23,215 nucleotides of DNA from a virus: positions 1 through 23,215 of IMG/VR virus record IMGVR_UViG_3300018405_000062; one strand, 5' to 3'. The translations under genes were made by a program, and so were the position numbers. The notes below the pieces were generated by a model. That model was given only the letters and a program-made list of their open reading frames with translations, ran no database searches and was not told the DNA's origin. This document shows positions 14,607 through 20,544 of this stretch, one piece after another. Positions within the stretch are counted from its first letter, which is position 1, and each line of letters starts with the position of its first letter.

Positions 14607-16118
14607 TTACTTGACAGGCTCTGCGGGCACGACCCCGAGAGTTTTATAGGTGGATATTCGTTTGCGCAGCGAGGTTTTGAAAAACGGGTGGGCATCGCTG
14701 TATTCAAAAACCTGCCCCCCGGACTTGACATGGCGCACCAGGGTGGCGGCTGTGTCTTTATACTTAAACGGGGTTATCACAAAAACCGCATCCACCGGCG
14801 AAATTTCCAACGCGGCAGCAGTTTTTGTGGTGGTCATCAACACACAGATATCCCCGGATTCAAACCGGGCCTCGGCACGCTTTTTTGCCCCGTCCTTGGT
14901 GCGGCCGGTAACAATCTCGGCATCCCGGAACTGCTCGGAAAGATGCGCGGAAATATCGGTTAAATGCCGGGTCCGGACGGAAACCACCAGCACGCGGGTA
15001 GAGTTGGCCACCACAGACAAGACGTCCGCGGTAATCTGCTTGTTTCGCAGTTCGTCTTCACATAGCTGCTGCAGTAGGGAGTCATAATCCTCGCCGGAAT
15101 ACGCTGTTTCTGTGTGAAAAACCTGCAGTACCGGCGGAGTGTCATGGTTTTTTACCTCCGGGACCTGGTATCGGATCGGACCGCAAAAAAGCGCCATCAT
15201 TTGTGTTAACCCGTCTTCACGCTCAACCCGCTCGGCGAGGCCGGTGATATACCGGGTGGCCATGGCCCAGCAGATCTGGTAAAAAATCTTCACATTGGCC
15301 GTATCGCACCGGTCCACCACCAGGTGACCCACCTGTATATCGTCAAGGCATTTATACAAACTTCTATCAATACCCACCACGACAGCAGCCGCGGACTGCC
15401 GGTGCTGGTCGCCCACAAGGCCAACATCTTCCACATCAAGATCGGTGTATCGGAGTAGAGCGTCTCGCCATTGATACAACTGGTACTTGTGCTTGACCAC
15501 GATCAGGGTTTTTTCACCCCGGGCGGCAATCAGGGCGCAGGTGATTAAAAAACCGCTATCCCCCGTTGCCCCCAAAATATTATAGCGTTTTTTCCACAAA
15601 GCTCGAAAAGCCTCAGACACTACCGGTTCCATATCTTTCCCAAATAACACAACCCGCGACATCGGCACGGAAATGGTATGATCATCCAGGTAAACAGGGA
15701 TTTTTCGCGCCTGAAAAAAATCAATCAGCCACCGCAGCCCGGCACGTGGAAAACAGATCCGGTTTGCATCATCCACGTAATAAGCATACAGATATTTCTC
15801 CGGAGGCTGCAGGGAATGATACCGAAGCCCCCGGCGCCAGGCCGGGTTGATAAACGACGCGGCCCGGCGCAGATCCGCGGCCGCGGCTTCTGGTAAAACA
15901 TCCAGGGACACCCGGGCTGAGGCATCCACCCGGATCTCCACGGGGCCGACCCCGGAAACCGCGCCGGTATTATCAACCACAGAATCCGCTTTTCCCACAC
16001 CCCGCCGAGCATCCTGGCTTATTCCATGGTTCCCTGGGTCCCGCTCCCGCTCCCGCTTGACCGCAGGATCCGATCCGGGCCGGCCGTACTTGTTTAATAA
16101 CCGATCAACACCCATCAT
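14607..16118 (-). CDS. SF2 DEAD/DEAH helicase-like protein with eroded catalytic motifs
   Basis: This intact 503-aa frame keeps the skeleton of an XPB-like SF2 helicase of the kind found in phage and TOTE-type proteins. Residues 84-100 (RRAASFINPAWRRGLRY) match the usual pre-helicase region, 204-218 (TLIVVKHKYQLYQWR) match motif Ia, 302-319 (DGLTQMMALFCGPIRYQV) match the segment after motif III, and 474-494 match the C-terminal end (KRISTYKTLG). The catalytic positions are lost: motif I is GATGDSGF (183-190) instead of G-x-G-K-T; motif II is VDRCD (268-272) instead of DEC/AH; motif III is ITGLAER (291-297) instead of TATP; motif VI lacks its arginine pattern. Residues 1-60 are poorly ordered. 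It should not hydrolyse ATP and may be a structural or decoy protein. ATG 16118 follows GGGGGGAAAG; a second ATG is adjacent. Confidence 0.78.
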   Translation of the reverse strand: MMGVDRLLNKYGRPGSDPAVKRERERDPGNHGISQDARRGVGKADSVVDNTGAVSGVGPVEIRVDASARVSLDVLPEAAAADLRRAASFINPAWRRGLRYHSLQPPEKYLYAYYVDDANRICFPRAGLRWLIDFFQARKIPVYLDDHTISVPMSRVVLFGKDMEPVVSEAFRALWKKRYNILGATGDSGFLITCALIAARGEKTLIVVKHKYQLYQWRDALLRYTDLDVEDVGLVGDQHRQSAAAVVVGIDRSLYKCLDDIQVGHLVVDRCDTANVKIFYQICWAMATRYITGLAERVEREDGLTQMMALFCGPIRYQVPEVKNHDTPPVLQVFHTETAYSGEDYDSLLQQLCEDELRNKQITADVLSVVANSTRVLVVSVRTRHLTDISAHLSEQFRDAEIVTGRTKDGAKKRAEARFESGDICVLMTTTKTAAALEISPVDAVFVITPFKYKDTAATLVRHVKSGGQVFEYSDAHPFFKTSLRKRISTYKTLGVVPAEPVK

Positions 16119-16221
16119 CTTTCCCCCCGGGTTGGCGCGTGAACGTTTTTACCCTGTGTGCACACCAAAGTCACACCCGTGTCACGCGATAAATACTGAA
16201 AACAATTAAAAAAAATCCTAC

Positions 16222-16366
16222 TGTGAACGGTGTGAACGCTTTTTTTACAAAAACATAAAAAAATATTTTCCATTTTTTTAATCATCCAAATCAATTTGGC
16301 GATTTGCAGATTAAGAAATTTCAAATGCTAAAGGTCTTTTAAAAAAGCGTTCACACCGTTCACACC
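16222..16366. repeat. 24-bp perfect inverted repeat flanking AT-rich DNA
   Basis: The arm at 16222-16245 (two tandem 9-mers, TGTGAACGG and TGTGAACGC, then a T-run) is repeated in exact inverted form at 16343-16366. The 97-bp core between them is strongly AT-rich. The arms could form a cruciform or bind one protein symmetrically. Confidence 0.75.
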
Positions 16367-16368
16367 CT

Positions 16369-16411
16369 ATATATATATATATATAAATATAAAATATTAT
16401 TATATATAATA
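16369..16411. other. TA-rich tract, candidate DNA-unwinding element
   Basis: About 43 bp are composed almost only of A and T, starting with alternating TA dinucleotides, directly beside the inverted-repeat arm and before two more GTGAAC copies. This juxtaposition is typical of replication origins, but a curved regulatory region is also possible. Confidence 0.5.
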
Positions 16412-16623
16412 CTCTTTTTCCCTGTGAACACGCCCCGTGACACCCTGTGAACACCTTGGGGTGGGTGTTCACACCCCGCGGCCCCGTTTTAGATTATGCT
16501 GCACTTATCTGAACCTCCAAAAACACAGCAAGACCAATTAAACAAAAATCCCGATTTTCTTTAAAAATCCCATACACACCATTATATAAGGGGGGCGGGG
16601 CGCGATCCCCCGGTTTGCGATTT

Positions 16624-16662
16624 CGCCCGGTCCCGGGGTCCCCCTCCCCCCGGGACCGGGCG
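16624..16662 (-). terminator. Perfect 15-bp GC-rich hairpin after the recombinase
   Basis: Arms at 16624-16638 and 16648-16662 pair perfectly over 15 bp around a 9-nt pyrimidine/purine loop, starting 5 nt after the recombinase stop. There is no U-run, so it is not a canonical Rho-independent terminator. It would still block RNase or polymerase progress and may insulate the origin-like array from recombinase transcription. Confidence 0.55.
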
Positions 16663-16667
16663 CCAGT

Positions 16668-17351
16668 CTATTCCGCTCCGCGCTGGGCCAGCCAGTGTGA
16701 AAGATTCTGCACGCTCGTGCCGTACTTCTTTGCGACAAATGTTTTTGTGGACCCATTGGCCAGTAGTGCCTGGATCTCATCGACGTGTGCGTCCAGCTTA
16801 CTCTTACCCGGACCCGGCCGCCGGCCGAGCTTCACGCCGGCCGCGCGCTTGGCTGCCAGGGCTTCGCGCGTTCGCTCCGATATCAAGTCCCGCTCCACTT
16901 CTGCCATCATAGCCATGACCGTGGATATAATCTTGGATTGAATATTATCTGCCAGCTCCCAGCCGCCCTTAACCGCATAAATGCAGGCGCCGGCTGACTT
17001 GGCTGCCTGCAGGATTTCCAGTATCTCGATCATGGATCTGCCCAGCCGCGAAAGCTCCGGTACGATCAACCTATCACCGGCACCCAGGCCAGCGACCACG
17101 TCGCCGAGTTTTCGCTCGCGCCATGGCTTTTTCCCGGAGACTTTCTCCTCCACGAATTCCACACGGCCAAACCCCCGGTCTTGTGCAAATTGCAGCACGT
17201 CAGCCCTGAATTTGTATAGATCCTGGTCTGCCGTGGATACGCGGAGATATCCGATATTTCGGGCAGCGCGCACATTTTCAGCCGGTTGCCCGCTGCCGGC
17301 GTCCTGGTCCGCGTCGGCTGCCGAACCTGTTTTTTGCCCTGTTTTTTTCAT
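16668..17351 (-). CDS. Serine recombinase (small resolvase/invertase family)
   Basis: This 227-aa protein has a full catalytic domain. YLRVST (residues 35-40) carries the nucleophile Ser39 with Arg37, LSRLGRS (100-106) carries Arg102 and Arg105, and the E-helix region reads ERDLISERTREALAAKRAAG followed by LGRRPG. A short helix-turn-helix at about 203-225 (TKTFVAKKYGTSVQNLSHWL) binds DNA. The first 30 residues are a disordered Gly/Gln/Asp-rich extension. The size is that of Tn3-type resolvases or Hin/Gin-type invertases, not large serine integrases. It could resolve genome multimers or invert a segment; inverted crossover sites were not found in the window. ATG 17351 has GGGGAGG 4 nt upstream, and a good minus-strand promoter lies about 60 nt upstream of it. 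Confidence 0.94.
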   Translation of the reverse strand: MKKTGQKTGSAADADQDAGSGQPAENVRAARNIGYLRVSTADQDLYKFRADVLQFAQDRGFGRVEFVEEKVSGKKPWRERKLGDVVAGLGAGDRLIVPELSRLGRSMIEILEILQAAKSAGACIYAVKGGWELADNIQSKIISTVMAMMAEVERDLISERTREALAAKRAAGVKLGRRPGPGKSKLDAHVDEIQALLANGSTKTFVAKKYGTSVQNLSHWLAQRGAE

Positions 17352-17414
17352 GGCGCCTCCCCTTTTTAAATAGAATCAAAAGAAATTCTAAGAAATCCCC
17401 CTCAGATTGATTTA

Positions 17415-17444
17415 TTTTTACACTTTTCCGAAAATGAAAGTCAA
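17415..17444 (-). promoter_or_regulatory. Leftward sigma-70-like promoter for the recombinase
   Basis: On the minus strand, TTGACT (17444-17439) and TAAAAA (17420-17415) are separated by 18 bp. The recombinase ATG lies about 60 nt downstream. The -35 matches consensus at 5 of 6 positions. Confidence 0.5.
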
Positions 17445-17591
17445 GCCTTTTCTTTTTATTAATACATCAAACACAAACGATCATTTTCTACCGCTCATAT
17501 TTCAAATGAAAACCAGCCGGCTGAATTCTATTTCACCTATCGCCGGCCTGGAATATTTTGGGCCCGATTTGCATCAACCTCCACCACCCCG

Positions 17592-17622
17592 GCGGTTGCG
17601 CAGCAATCTTTCGCGCAACCGC
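17592..17622. promoter_or_regulatory. 10-bp inverted repeat, operator or hairpin
   Basis: GCGGTTGCGC (17592-17601) and GCGCAACCGC (17613-17622) are perfect inverted copies with an 11-bp spacer. It could be an operator for a dimeric regulator or a recombinase-binding site. Confidence 0.45.
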
Positions 17623-17661
17623 ACCGCGCGCGACTCGCGGCCGGGTGCAAATGCGCAGAAA

Positions 17662-17673
17662 ATTTGATCAAAT
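17662..17673. promoter_or_regulatory. 12-bp palindrome ATTTGATCAAAT
   Basis: This perfect palindrome lies 40 bp right of the 10-bp inverted repeat in the divergent region. It is a plausible operator half of the early control region; the protein that binds is unknown. Confidence 0.35.
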
Positions 17674-17888
17674 CGGCCGAAAATTGCGCGCAGCTCGCAC
17701 AATGATGTTCAGATAGCCTGCCTATTTGTTCTACCGGCGCATTTCCATGTCGCTTTCGTGCAAACCGTGCAAGCCAAACACCTCATTATTTTTTAAATGG
17801 ACGGGGATATTTGCTGCATGAAAAATAAAAAATTATTAACAAATTCAGGGTAAAGGGAGTTTTTATATTTTTTTTTGTTATTTTCCCC

Positions 17889-17917
17889 TTGACACCATGG
17901 CGCCATGGATTTATTTT
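17889..17917 (+). promoter_or_regulatory. Rightward early promoter
   Basis: A perfect TTGACA (-35, 17889-17894) and TATTTT (-10, 17912-17917, 4 of 6 matches) are separated by an ideal 17 bp. The first early gene starts 55 nt downstream. An AT-rich stretch upstream (17820-17885) could act as an UP element. Confidence 0.62.
17895..17908. promoter_or_regulatory. Operator candidate in the early promoter spacer
   Basis: CCATGGCGCCATGG is a perfect 14-bp palindrome lying wholly between -35 and -10. A dimeric repressor bound here would block RNA polymerase. Similar ACACCATG words recur at 17938-17948 and in the intergenic elements. Confidence 0.55.
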
Positions 17918-17971
17918 AGATCCAGAAGGACACCACGACACCATGACACTAAAAATCTAAAGGAGGATATC

Positions 17972-18226
17972 ATGAACATTTACCAACAAGCACTCATGGC
18001 ACAAAACGCATGCAACGGCGGCGGAATTATTAACAGCCTGCCGGCTATCGTGGAGGAGATTCGGGCGGAAGCCATTGCCGCAAAGGGAGACTGGAGCATA
18101 AGCGACATCAACGAGCACCCCGTGATCCAGCTCATAGCAGACAAACTCGTGGACCTTGCCGGCGTGCGAAGTATGGAAGCATACAGCCAAGCTTATGACA
18201 TTTGCGCAGCTCGCGCAGGCGCATGA
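17972..18226 (+). CDS. First early protein, 84 aa, unknown
   Basis: This 84-aa helical protein begins MNIYQQALMAQNACNGGGII and contains a second half with HPVIQLIADKLVDLAGV and MEAYSQAYDICAARAGA. The N-Y-x-x-A-x-x-x-Q-x-A-C-N pattern and the 'H-P-x-x-x-x-x-A-D-K-L' segment resemble a small family I have seen in phage and integrative-element early regions; its function is not known to me. ATG 17972 has AAAGGAGG 5 nt upstream. Longer in-frame starts lie within the promoter spacer and are rejected. It is the promoter-proximal gene of the early operon. Its TGA stop begins the first copy of the repeated intergenic element. Confidence 0.72.
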   Translation: MNIYQQALMAQNACNGGGIINSLPAIVEEIRAEAIAAKGDWSISDINEHPVIQLIADKLVDLAGVRSMEAYSQAYDICAARAGA

Positions 18227-18280
18227 TGCAATGCCAGGGCCCGGCGCCGGAGGAACCGGGCCCGCTCATGGCACTATGAC
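18224..18280 (+). repeat. Structured intergenic element, copy A
   Basis: The element starts with the upstream stop in TGATGCAATGCCA. Outer stem: TGCCA (18232-18236) with TGGCA (18269-18273). Inner stem: GGGCCCGG (18237-18244) with CCGGGCCC (18256-18263). The 11-nt loop contains GGAGGA, and a 5-nt bulge (GCTCA) lies on the 3' side. It is one of four copies. Confidence 0.8.
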
Positions 18281-18306
18281 CTGCAACTATAACCGAGGAG
18301 GGCACC

Positions 18307-18480
18307 ATGAACCCTATGACAGAACACGTAAAGAAAAACATAGCAAAGAGGCTCGAGAGAAAACTTAAAAAATTCGGAAAAGAAAATCCTACAAAAACAC
18401 CGTATTGGATGGCGCAGAGGGGAGTAGAAATTTTGATTAAAGGCGGTTATGTAAATAACAGAAATATTTACAGTTATTAA
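18307..18480 (+). CDS. 57-aa basic protein, unknown
   Basis: This 57-aa, Lys/Arg-rich protein begins MNPMTEHVKKNIAKRLERKL, continues through KKFGKENPTKTPYWMAQRG and ends NNRNIYSY. The basic amphipathic first half could bind nucleic acid or act as a small modulator, but no family is recognised. ATG 18307 has GAGGAGGG 4 nt upstream. The region is noticeably more AT-rich than its neighbours, a possible sign of separate origin. It follows copy A of the repeat by 26 nt and has no repeat after it. Confidence 0.62.
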   Translation: MNPMTEHVKKNIAKRLERKLKKFGKENPTKTPYWMAQRGVEILIKGGYVNNRNIYSY

Positions 18481-18517
18481 TAGAGGCAATATTCGAGAAA
18501 AATAGAAGGAGAACGCT

Positions 18518-18733
18518 ATGAGAATCGTATACCTACCGGCCATTGAAAAAAGAGTTTCACTTAAGTCCTATATTGCCGGCATTAAAAAAGCCAAAGCAAA
18601 CCCGGAAGCGACTTTCCCGCATGGCTTAACCTGCTGGTGGAGCTGCACTGGCGAAGAGATCATGGGCCAGTTTATGCGAGGGCTGCACGATAGAATCAAT
18701 CAAGCAATCCCATACGTGCAGCGGGGATCCTGA
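18518..18733 (+). CDS. Conserved-looking 71-aa early protein
   Basis: This 71-aa protein begins MRIVYLPAIEKRVSLKSYIA, then has IKKAKANPEATFPHGLTCWW and a C-terminal EEIMGQFMRGLHDRINQAI. The order 'Y-hydrophobic-P...KANP...GLT-x-WW...G-x-E-I-x-x-Q-F-x-x-G-x-x-D-R-I-N' is one I associate with a small phage protein family of unknown function. ATG 18518 has AAGGAG 7 nt upstream. The TGA stop is the first base triplet of copy B. The role may lie in early takeover, but nothing in the sequence shows it. Confidence 0.74.
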   Translation: MRIVYLPAIEKRVSLKSYIAGIKKAKANPEATFPHGLTCWWSCTGEEIMGQFMRGLHDRINQAIPYVQRGS

Positions 18734-18790
18734 TGCAATGCCAGGGCGTCTGGAGGAGGCAGGCGCCCGCGCATGGCACCACGAACCCCC
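18731..18790 (+). repeat. Structured intergenic element, copy B
   Basis: It starts at the upstream TGA. Outer stem: TGCCA (18739-18743) with TGGCA (18774-18778). Inner stem: GGGCGTCTG (18744-18752) with CAGGCGCCC (18760-18768), a different sequence from the other copies but again fully paired (one G-U). Loop GAGGAGG. Confidence 0.8.
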
Positions 18791-18815
18791 AACACCAAGA
18801 GAAAGGAGAAGGTCC

Positions 18816-19385
18816 ATGAGTTATGAAATCGTAAAGGGAATCAAAATTGACGAGGCCGCCGGCAAGGTTTTTATTAAGGCTTCATCCAACAATGTCATCC
18901 CGAAGCATTTTGACTGGTGGGAAGCCCCGGTAATTTCTGAAATCTTGCACCAAAAAGGCAAGGAGGAAGTGGAGAAAGTTATCCTGCTGGAATACTGGGA
19001 GGGCAACCTGCAAGGCGGTGATAACCTTTATGACAAAACAGTGCGGTACTACAAGCACAGACTCCCGTATAAATGGAACAATACCGGGAAAGCCGAGGAA
19101 AGAGGAAAAACAAATCGTTTCGGGTACTTGATCGAGTTCACCACGGAAGAAGTCAAGGAAGGTTTATACCAAAAATATCTTGCTTACAAACAGCGTGATA
19201 TGTCTGCACGTTTCTGTATCAGCTGGAAGGATATGTATATCCGGAAAAGGGCAGGTAGGCACCTTTATTTAGCGTGGGACCAAAAAAGCGCCAAACACTT
19301 CAATAGCTACGAAGACGCCTTTGTTTATGCCTTAAATTTTACCCAGAACCCAGAAGAACTCATAGAAAGAGTTATTAATTCATGA
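18816..19385 (+). CDS. Unknown early protein, 189 aa
   Basis: This 189-aa protein begins MSYEIVKGIKIDEAAGKVFI and contains a WW pair (FDWWEAPVISEIL), an EYWEGNLQGGDN stretch, a basic LPYKWNNTGKAEERGKTNRF segment and a helical C-terminus. It has a mixed alpha/beta pattern with many aromatic residues. I do not recognise the family and see no catalytic motif or membrane segment. ATG 18816 has AAAGGAGAAGG upstream; the longer in-frame start at 18738 would place the repeat element inside the protein and is rejected. The TGA stop opens copy C. Confidence 0.68.
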   Translation: MSYEIVKGIKIDEAAGKVFIKASSNNVIPKHFDWWEAPVISEILHQKGKEEVEKVILLEYWEGNLQGGDNLYDKTVRYYKHRLPYKWNNTGKAEERGKTNRFGYLIEFTTEEVKEGLYQKYLAYKQRDMSARFCISWKDMYIRKRAGRHLYLAWDQKSAKHFNSYEDAFVYALNFTQNPEELIERVINS

Positions 19386-19442
19386 TGCAATGCCAGGGCC
19401 CGGCTTGGAGGAACCGGGCCCGCGCATGGCACCATGACACCA
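19383..19442 (+). repeat. Structured intergenic element, copy C
   Basis: TGA of the upstream gene opens the element. Outer stem: TGCCA (19391-19395) with TGGCA (19427-19431). Inner stem: GGGCCCGG (19396-19403) with CCGGGCCC (19414-19421). The 10-nt loop has GGAGGA, and a GCGCA bulge (19422-19426) follows. The 3' tail ATGACACC is shared with copy D. Confidence 0.82.
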
Positions 19443-19465
19443 CAAACCAAAGAAAGGAGGGCCCC

Positions 19466-19735
19466 ATGGGTTGGAAAATCACAAAAGACCATATCAACCG
19501 GAAATGCGGAGAGAAAACCATGGAGGGAAAAGGATACGGAACTATCAAGGACAGGCCCACCGTGCCCTTTCGCCTGCACGATGATGACGGCGAGCTTTGT
19601 TTCGAGGGCATCATTGCAACGGACTGGCTGGAAGGCTTTGCGGATTACGCCTTTGCGCCTCTTGACTGGGCACAATCGGACTACGGCTGCACGGAAATGA
19701 AATACAAGCAAAACGGAAAATGGGAAACATTGTAA
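19466..19735 (+). CDS. Conserved-looking 89-aa early protein
   Basis: This 89-aa protein begins MGWKITKDHI and contains the core VPFRLHDDDGELCFEG followed by FAPLDWAQSDYGCTEMKY, ending NGKWETL. The 'F-R-L-x-D-D-D-G-E-L' and 'Y-G-C-T-E' pattern is familiar from small phage and integrative-element proteins of unknown function. It looks like a compact beta-sheet protein. ATG 19466 has AAAGGAGGG at a 4-nt spacing. An upstream in-frame ATG at 19382 would translate copy C and is unlikely. It is followed by a 9-bp perfect hairpin. Confidence 0.75.
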   Translation: MGWKITKDHINRKCGEKTMEGKGYGTIKDRPTVPFRLHDDDGELCFEGIIATDWLEGFADYAFAPLDWAQSDYGCTEMKYKQNGKWETL

Positions 19736-19740
19736 AAGTA

Positions 19741-19764
19741 GGCGCCGGGAAAGGGCCCGGCGCC
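19741..19764 (+). other. Perfect 9-bp intergenic hairpin (type II)
   Basis: GGCGCCGGG (19741-19749) and CCCGGCGCC (19756-19764) pair around the loop AAAGGG, just after the previous stop. No U-run follows, so it looks like a stability/processing hairpin like the one at 21587. Confidence 0.65.
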
Positions 19765-19793
19765 CATGAACCCCAAACAAAGGAGACACCACC

Positions 19794-20132
19794 ATGAGCA
19801 TGGCACCGGAAGAACTTAAACTTTTTTGGTTTAGCGATGAAATCGTCCGCCTGGTGAACGAGCGTGACGAAATGACCACTTCTGACATGCAGGGCATAGC
19901 CGGCGCCCTGGCGAGAAAGATCTACCAGGCAGGCAAAGAGGCCGGCCAGGTGACCGGACTGGAAATGGAGACTGACCCGCCCGAAGTTTACCCGGAAGAT
20001 GCAGATGAATGTACGAGCCCACACGGGCACGAATTTGTCTGCACTGGCACCGCATACGGCGGAGACGACGAGCGCTATATGGGCGAGGGGCGGTCTTACT
20101 GTATGCACTGCGGCGCCGACGGCGACGCTTAA
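19794..20132 (+). CDS. 112-aa protein with C-terminal Cys/His metal site
   Basis: This 112-aa protein has a helical N-terminal half (residues 1-55) and an acidic linker. Its C-terminal Cys/His module has Cys73, His77, His79, Cys83, Cys103 and Cys106 (the last two in YCMHCGADGDA). The tail 'CTGTAYGGDD...GEGRSYC-x-x-CGADGDA' is a recurring ending in small phage proteins and probably binds zinc. Function unknown. ATG 19794 has GGAG at an 8-nt spacing in the leader AAAGGAGACACCAC, which recurs before the next gene. A second ATG two codons in is possible. Confidence 0.74.
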   Translation: MSMAPEELKLFWFSDEIVRLVNERDEMTTSDMQGIAGALARKIYQAGKEAGQVTGLEMETDPPEVYPEDADECTSPHGHEFVCTGTAYGGDDERYMGEGRSYCMHCGADGDA

Positions 20133-20158
20133 AATCCCAAAGCGAAAGGAGACACCAC

Positions 20159-20458
20159 ATGACAGGAGCAAAAGCAACAACCCTTAATTGGAACACAACA
20201 GGGGAAGAATCCAGAAATATTCTGGCAATCGCCAGCCGGGCGGCGGCAAACAAACCAGAGCTCGACGAGCTGGAAGTGGCCATGGACATCACGGCCGTGC
20301 ACCTTAATGATCCGGCCGTGAATATCGACCTGGACCGCCTGCTTAACTTCGACAAATTTAACTTTATGCACGACATTCTGGGCATTAACCGGCATATCGA
20401 CCGGCAAAGCGGCCAGCTTTCAAATTGTTTCCTACCCAGATGCGCCCGGGGGAATTAG
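20159..20458 (+). CDS. Unknown early protein, 99 aa
   Basis: This 99-aa acidic helical protein contains LEVAMDITAVHLNDPAVNID and then LLNFDKFNFMHDILGINRHI, ending QSGQLSNCFLPRCARGN. The 'F-x-H-D-x-x-G-I-x-R-H-x-D-R-x-x-G-x-L' pattern resembles a small phage family of unknown function. ATG 20159 has AAAGGAG in the leader AAAGGAGACACCAC. The gene ends in three consecutive in-frame stops (TAG TAA TAG); the third aligns with the stop that opens the other repeat copies. The start in another ORF at 20009 overlaps the previous gene and is rejected. Confidence 0.72.
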   Translation: MTGAKATTLNWNTTGEESRNILAIASRAAANKPELDELEVAMDITAVHLNDPAVNIDLDRLLNFDKFNFMHDILGINRHIDRQSGQLSNCFLPRCARGN

Positions 20459-20461
20459 TAA

Positions 20462-20521
20462 TAGTGCAATGCCAGGGCCTGGCGCCGGAGGAACCAGGCC
20501 CGCGCATGGCACCATGACACC
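20462..20521 (+). repeat. Structured intergenic element, copy D
   Basis: It opens with TAG instead of TGA. Outer stem: TGCCA (20470-20474) with TGGCA (20507-20511). Inner stem: GGGCCTGG (20475-20482) with CCAGGCCC (20494-20501), a compensatory C-G to T-A change relative to copies A and C. Loop with GGAGGA; GCGCA bulge kept. Confidence 0.82.
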
Positions 20522-20544
20522 CAAAATCAAAGGAGGGAAGCCCT

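Larger units (their letters stand above)
16139..16472. repeat. Array of eight GTGAAC repeats (iteron-like)
   Basis: Exact GTGAAC occurs on the plus strand at 16139, 16223, 16232, 16424 and 16447, and inverted (GTTCAC) at 16349, 16358 and 16467. Two pairs are in 9-bp phase (16223/16232 and 16349/16358). The 16447-16455 and 16464-16472 copies form a GTGAACACC/GGTGTTCAC palindrome. Further near copies (GTGACAC, GTGTCACGC) lie at about 16171-16188 and 16436-16443. The layout resembles initiator- or repressor-binding iterons. Confidence 0.75.
16119..16667. other. Gene-free region between SF2-like gene and recombinase
   Basis: This 549-bp region has no convincing gene; a TTG-started minus frame at 16115-16324 lacks a ribosome site. 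It holds the GTGAAC repeat array (16139-16472), a TA-rich tract and a long perfect hairpin next to the recombinase stop. Any promoter for the SF2-like gene must lie here; a CATAAT-like minus-strand box at 16493-16498 is the best I see, and it lacks a good -35. Confidence 0.6.
17352..17971. other. Divergent control region between recombinase and early genes
   Basis: These 620 bp hold no convincing gene; an 86-codon plus frame at 17407-17667 lacks a ribosome site and crosses palindromes. They hold a leftward promoter candidate (17415-17444), a CAGCCGGCTG palindrome (17514-17523), a 10-bp inverted repeat (17592-17622), a 12-bp palindrome (17662-17673), several GTGCAA/TGCGCA motifs, a very AT-rich tract (about 17781-17888) and the rightward early promoter. 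Confidence 0.6.

Noticed and set aside
16115-16324. 69-codon minus-strand frame starting with TTG before the SF2-like gene
   Set aside because: Weak start, no ribosome site, and it runs through the AT-rich core and repeat arm of the putative origin.
17407-17667. 86-codon plus-strand frame in the divergent control region
   Set aside because: No ribosome site, unusual composition, and it crosses the leftward promoter's -10 and several palindromes.
18226-18280. Short peptides starting MQCQG from the ATG overlapping the upstream stop in the repeat elements
   Set aside because: Only the first five codons agree in all copies; the downstream frame diverges between copies B/C and A/D, one copy starts with GTG, and no Shine-Dalgarno precedes them. 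RNA structure explains the conservation better.
18224-20521. Possible CRISPR-like array
   Set aside because: The four repeats are hundreds of bases apart with genes between them, and no regular spacers exist.
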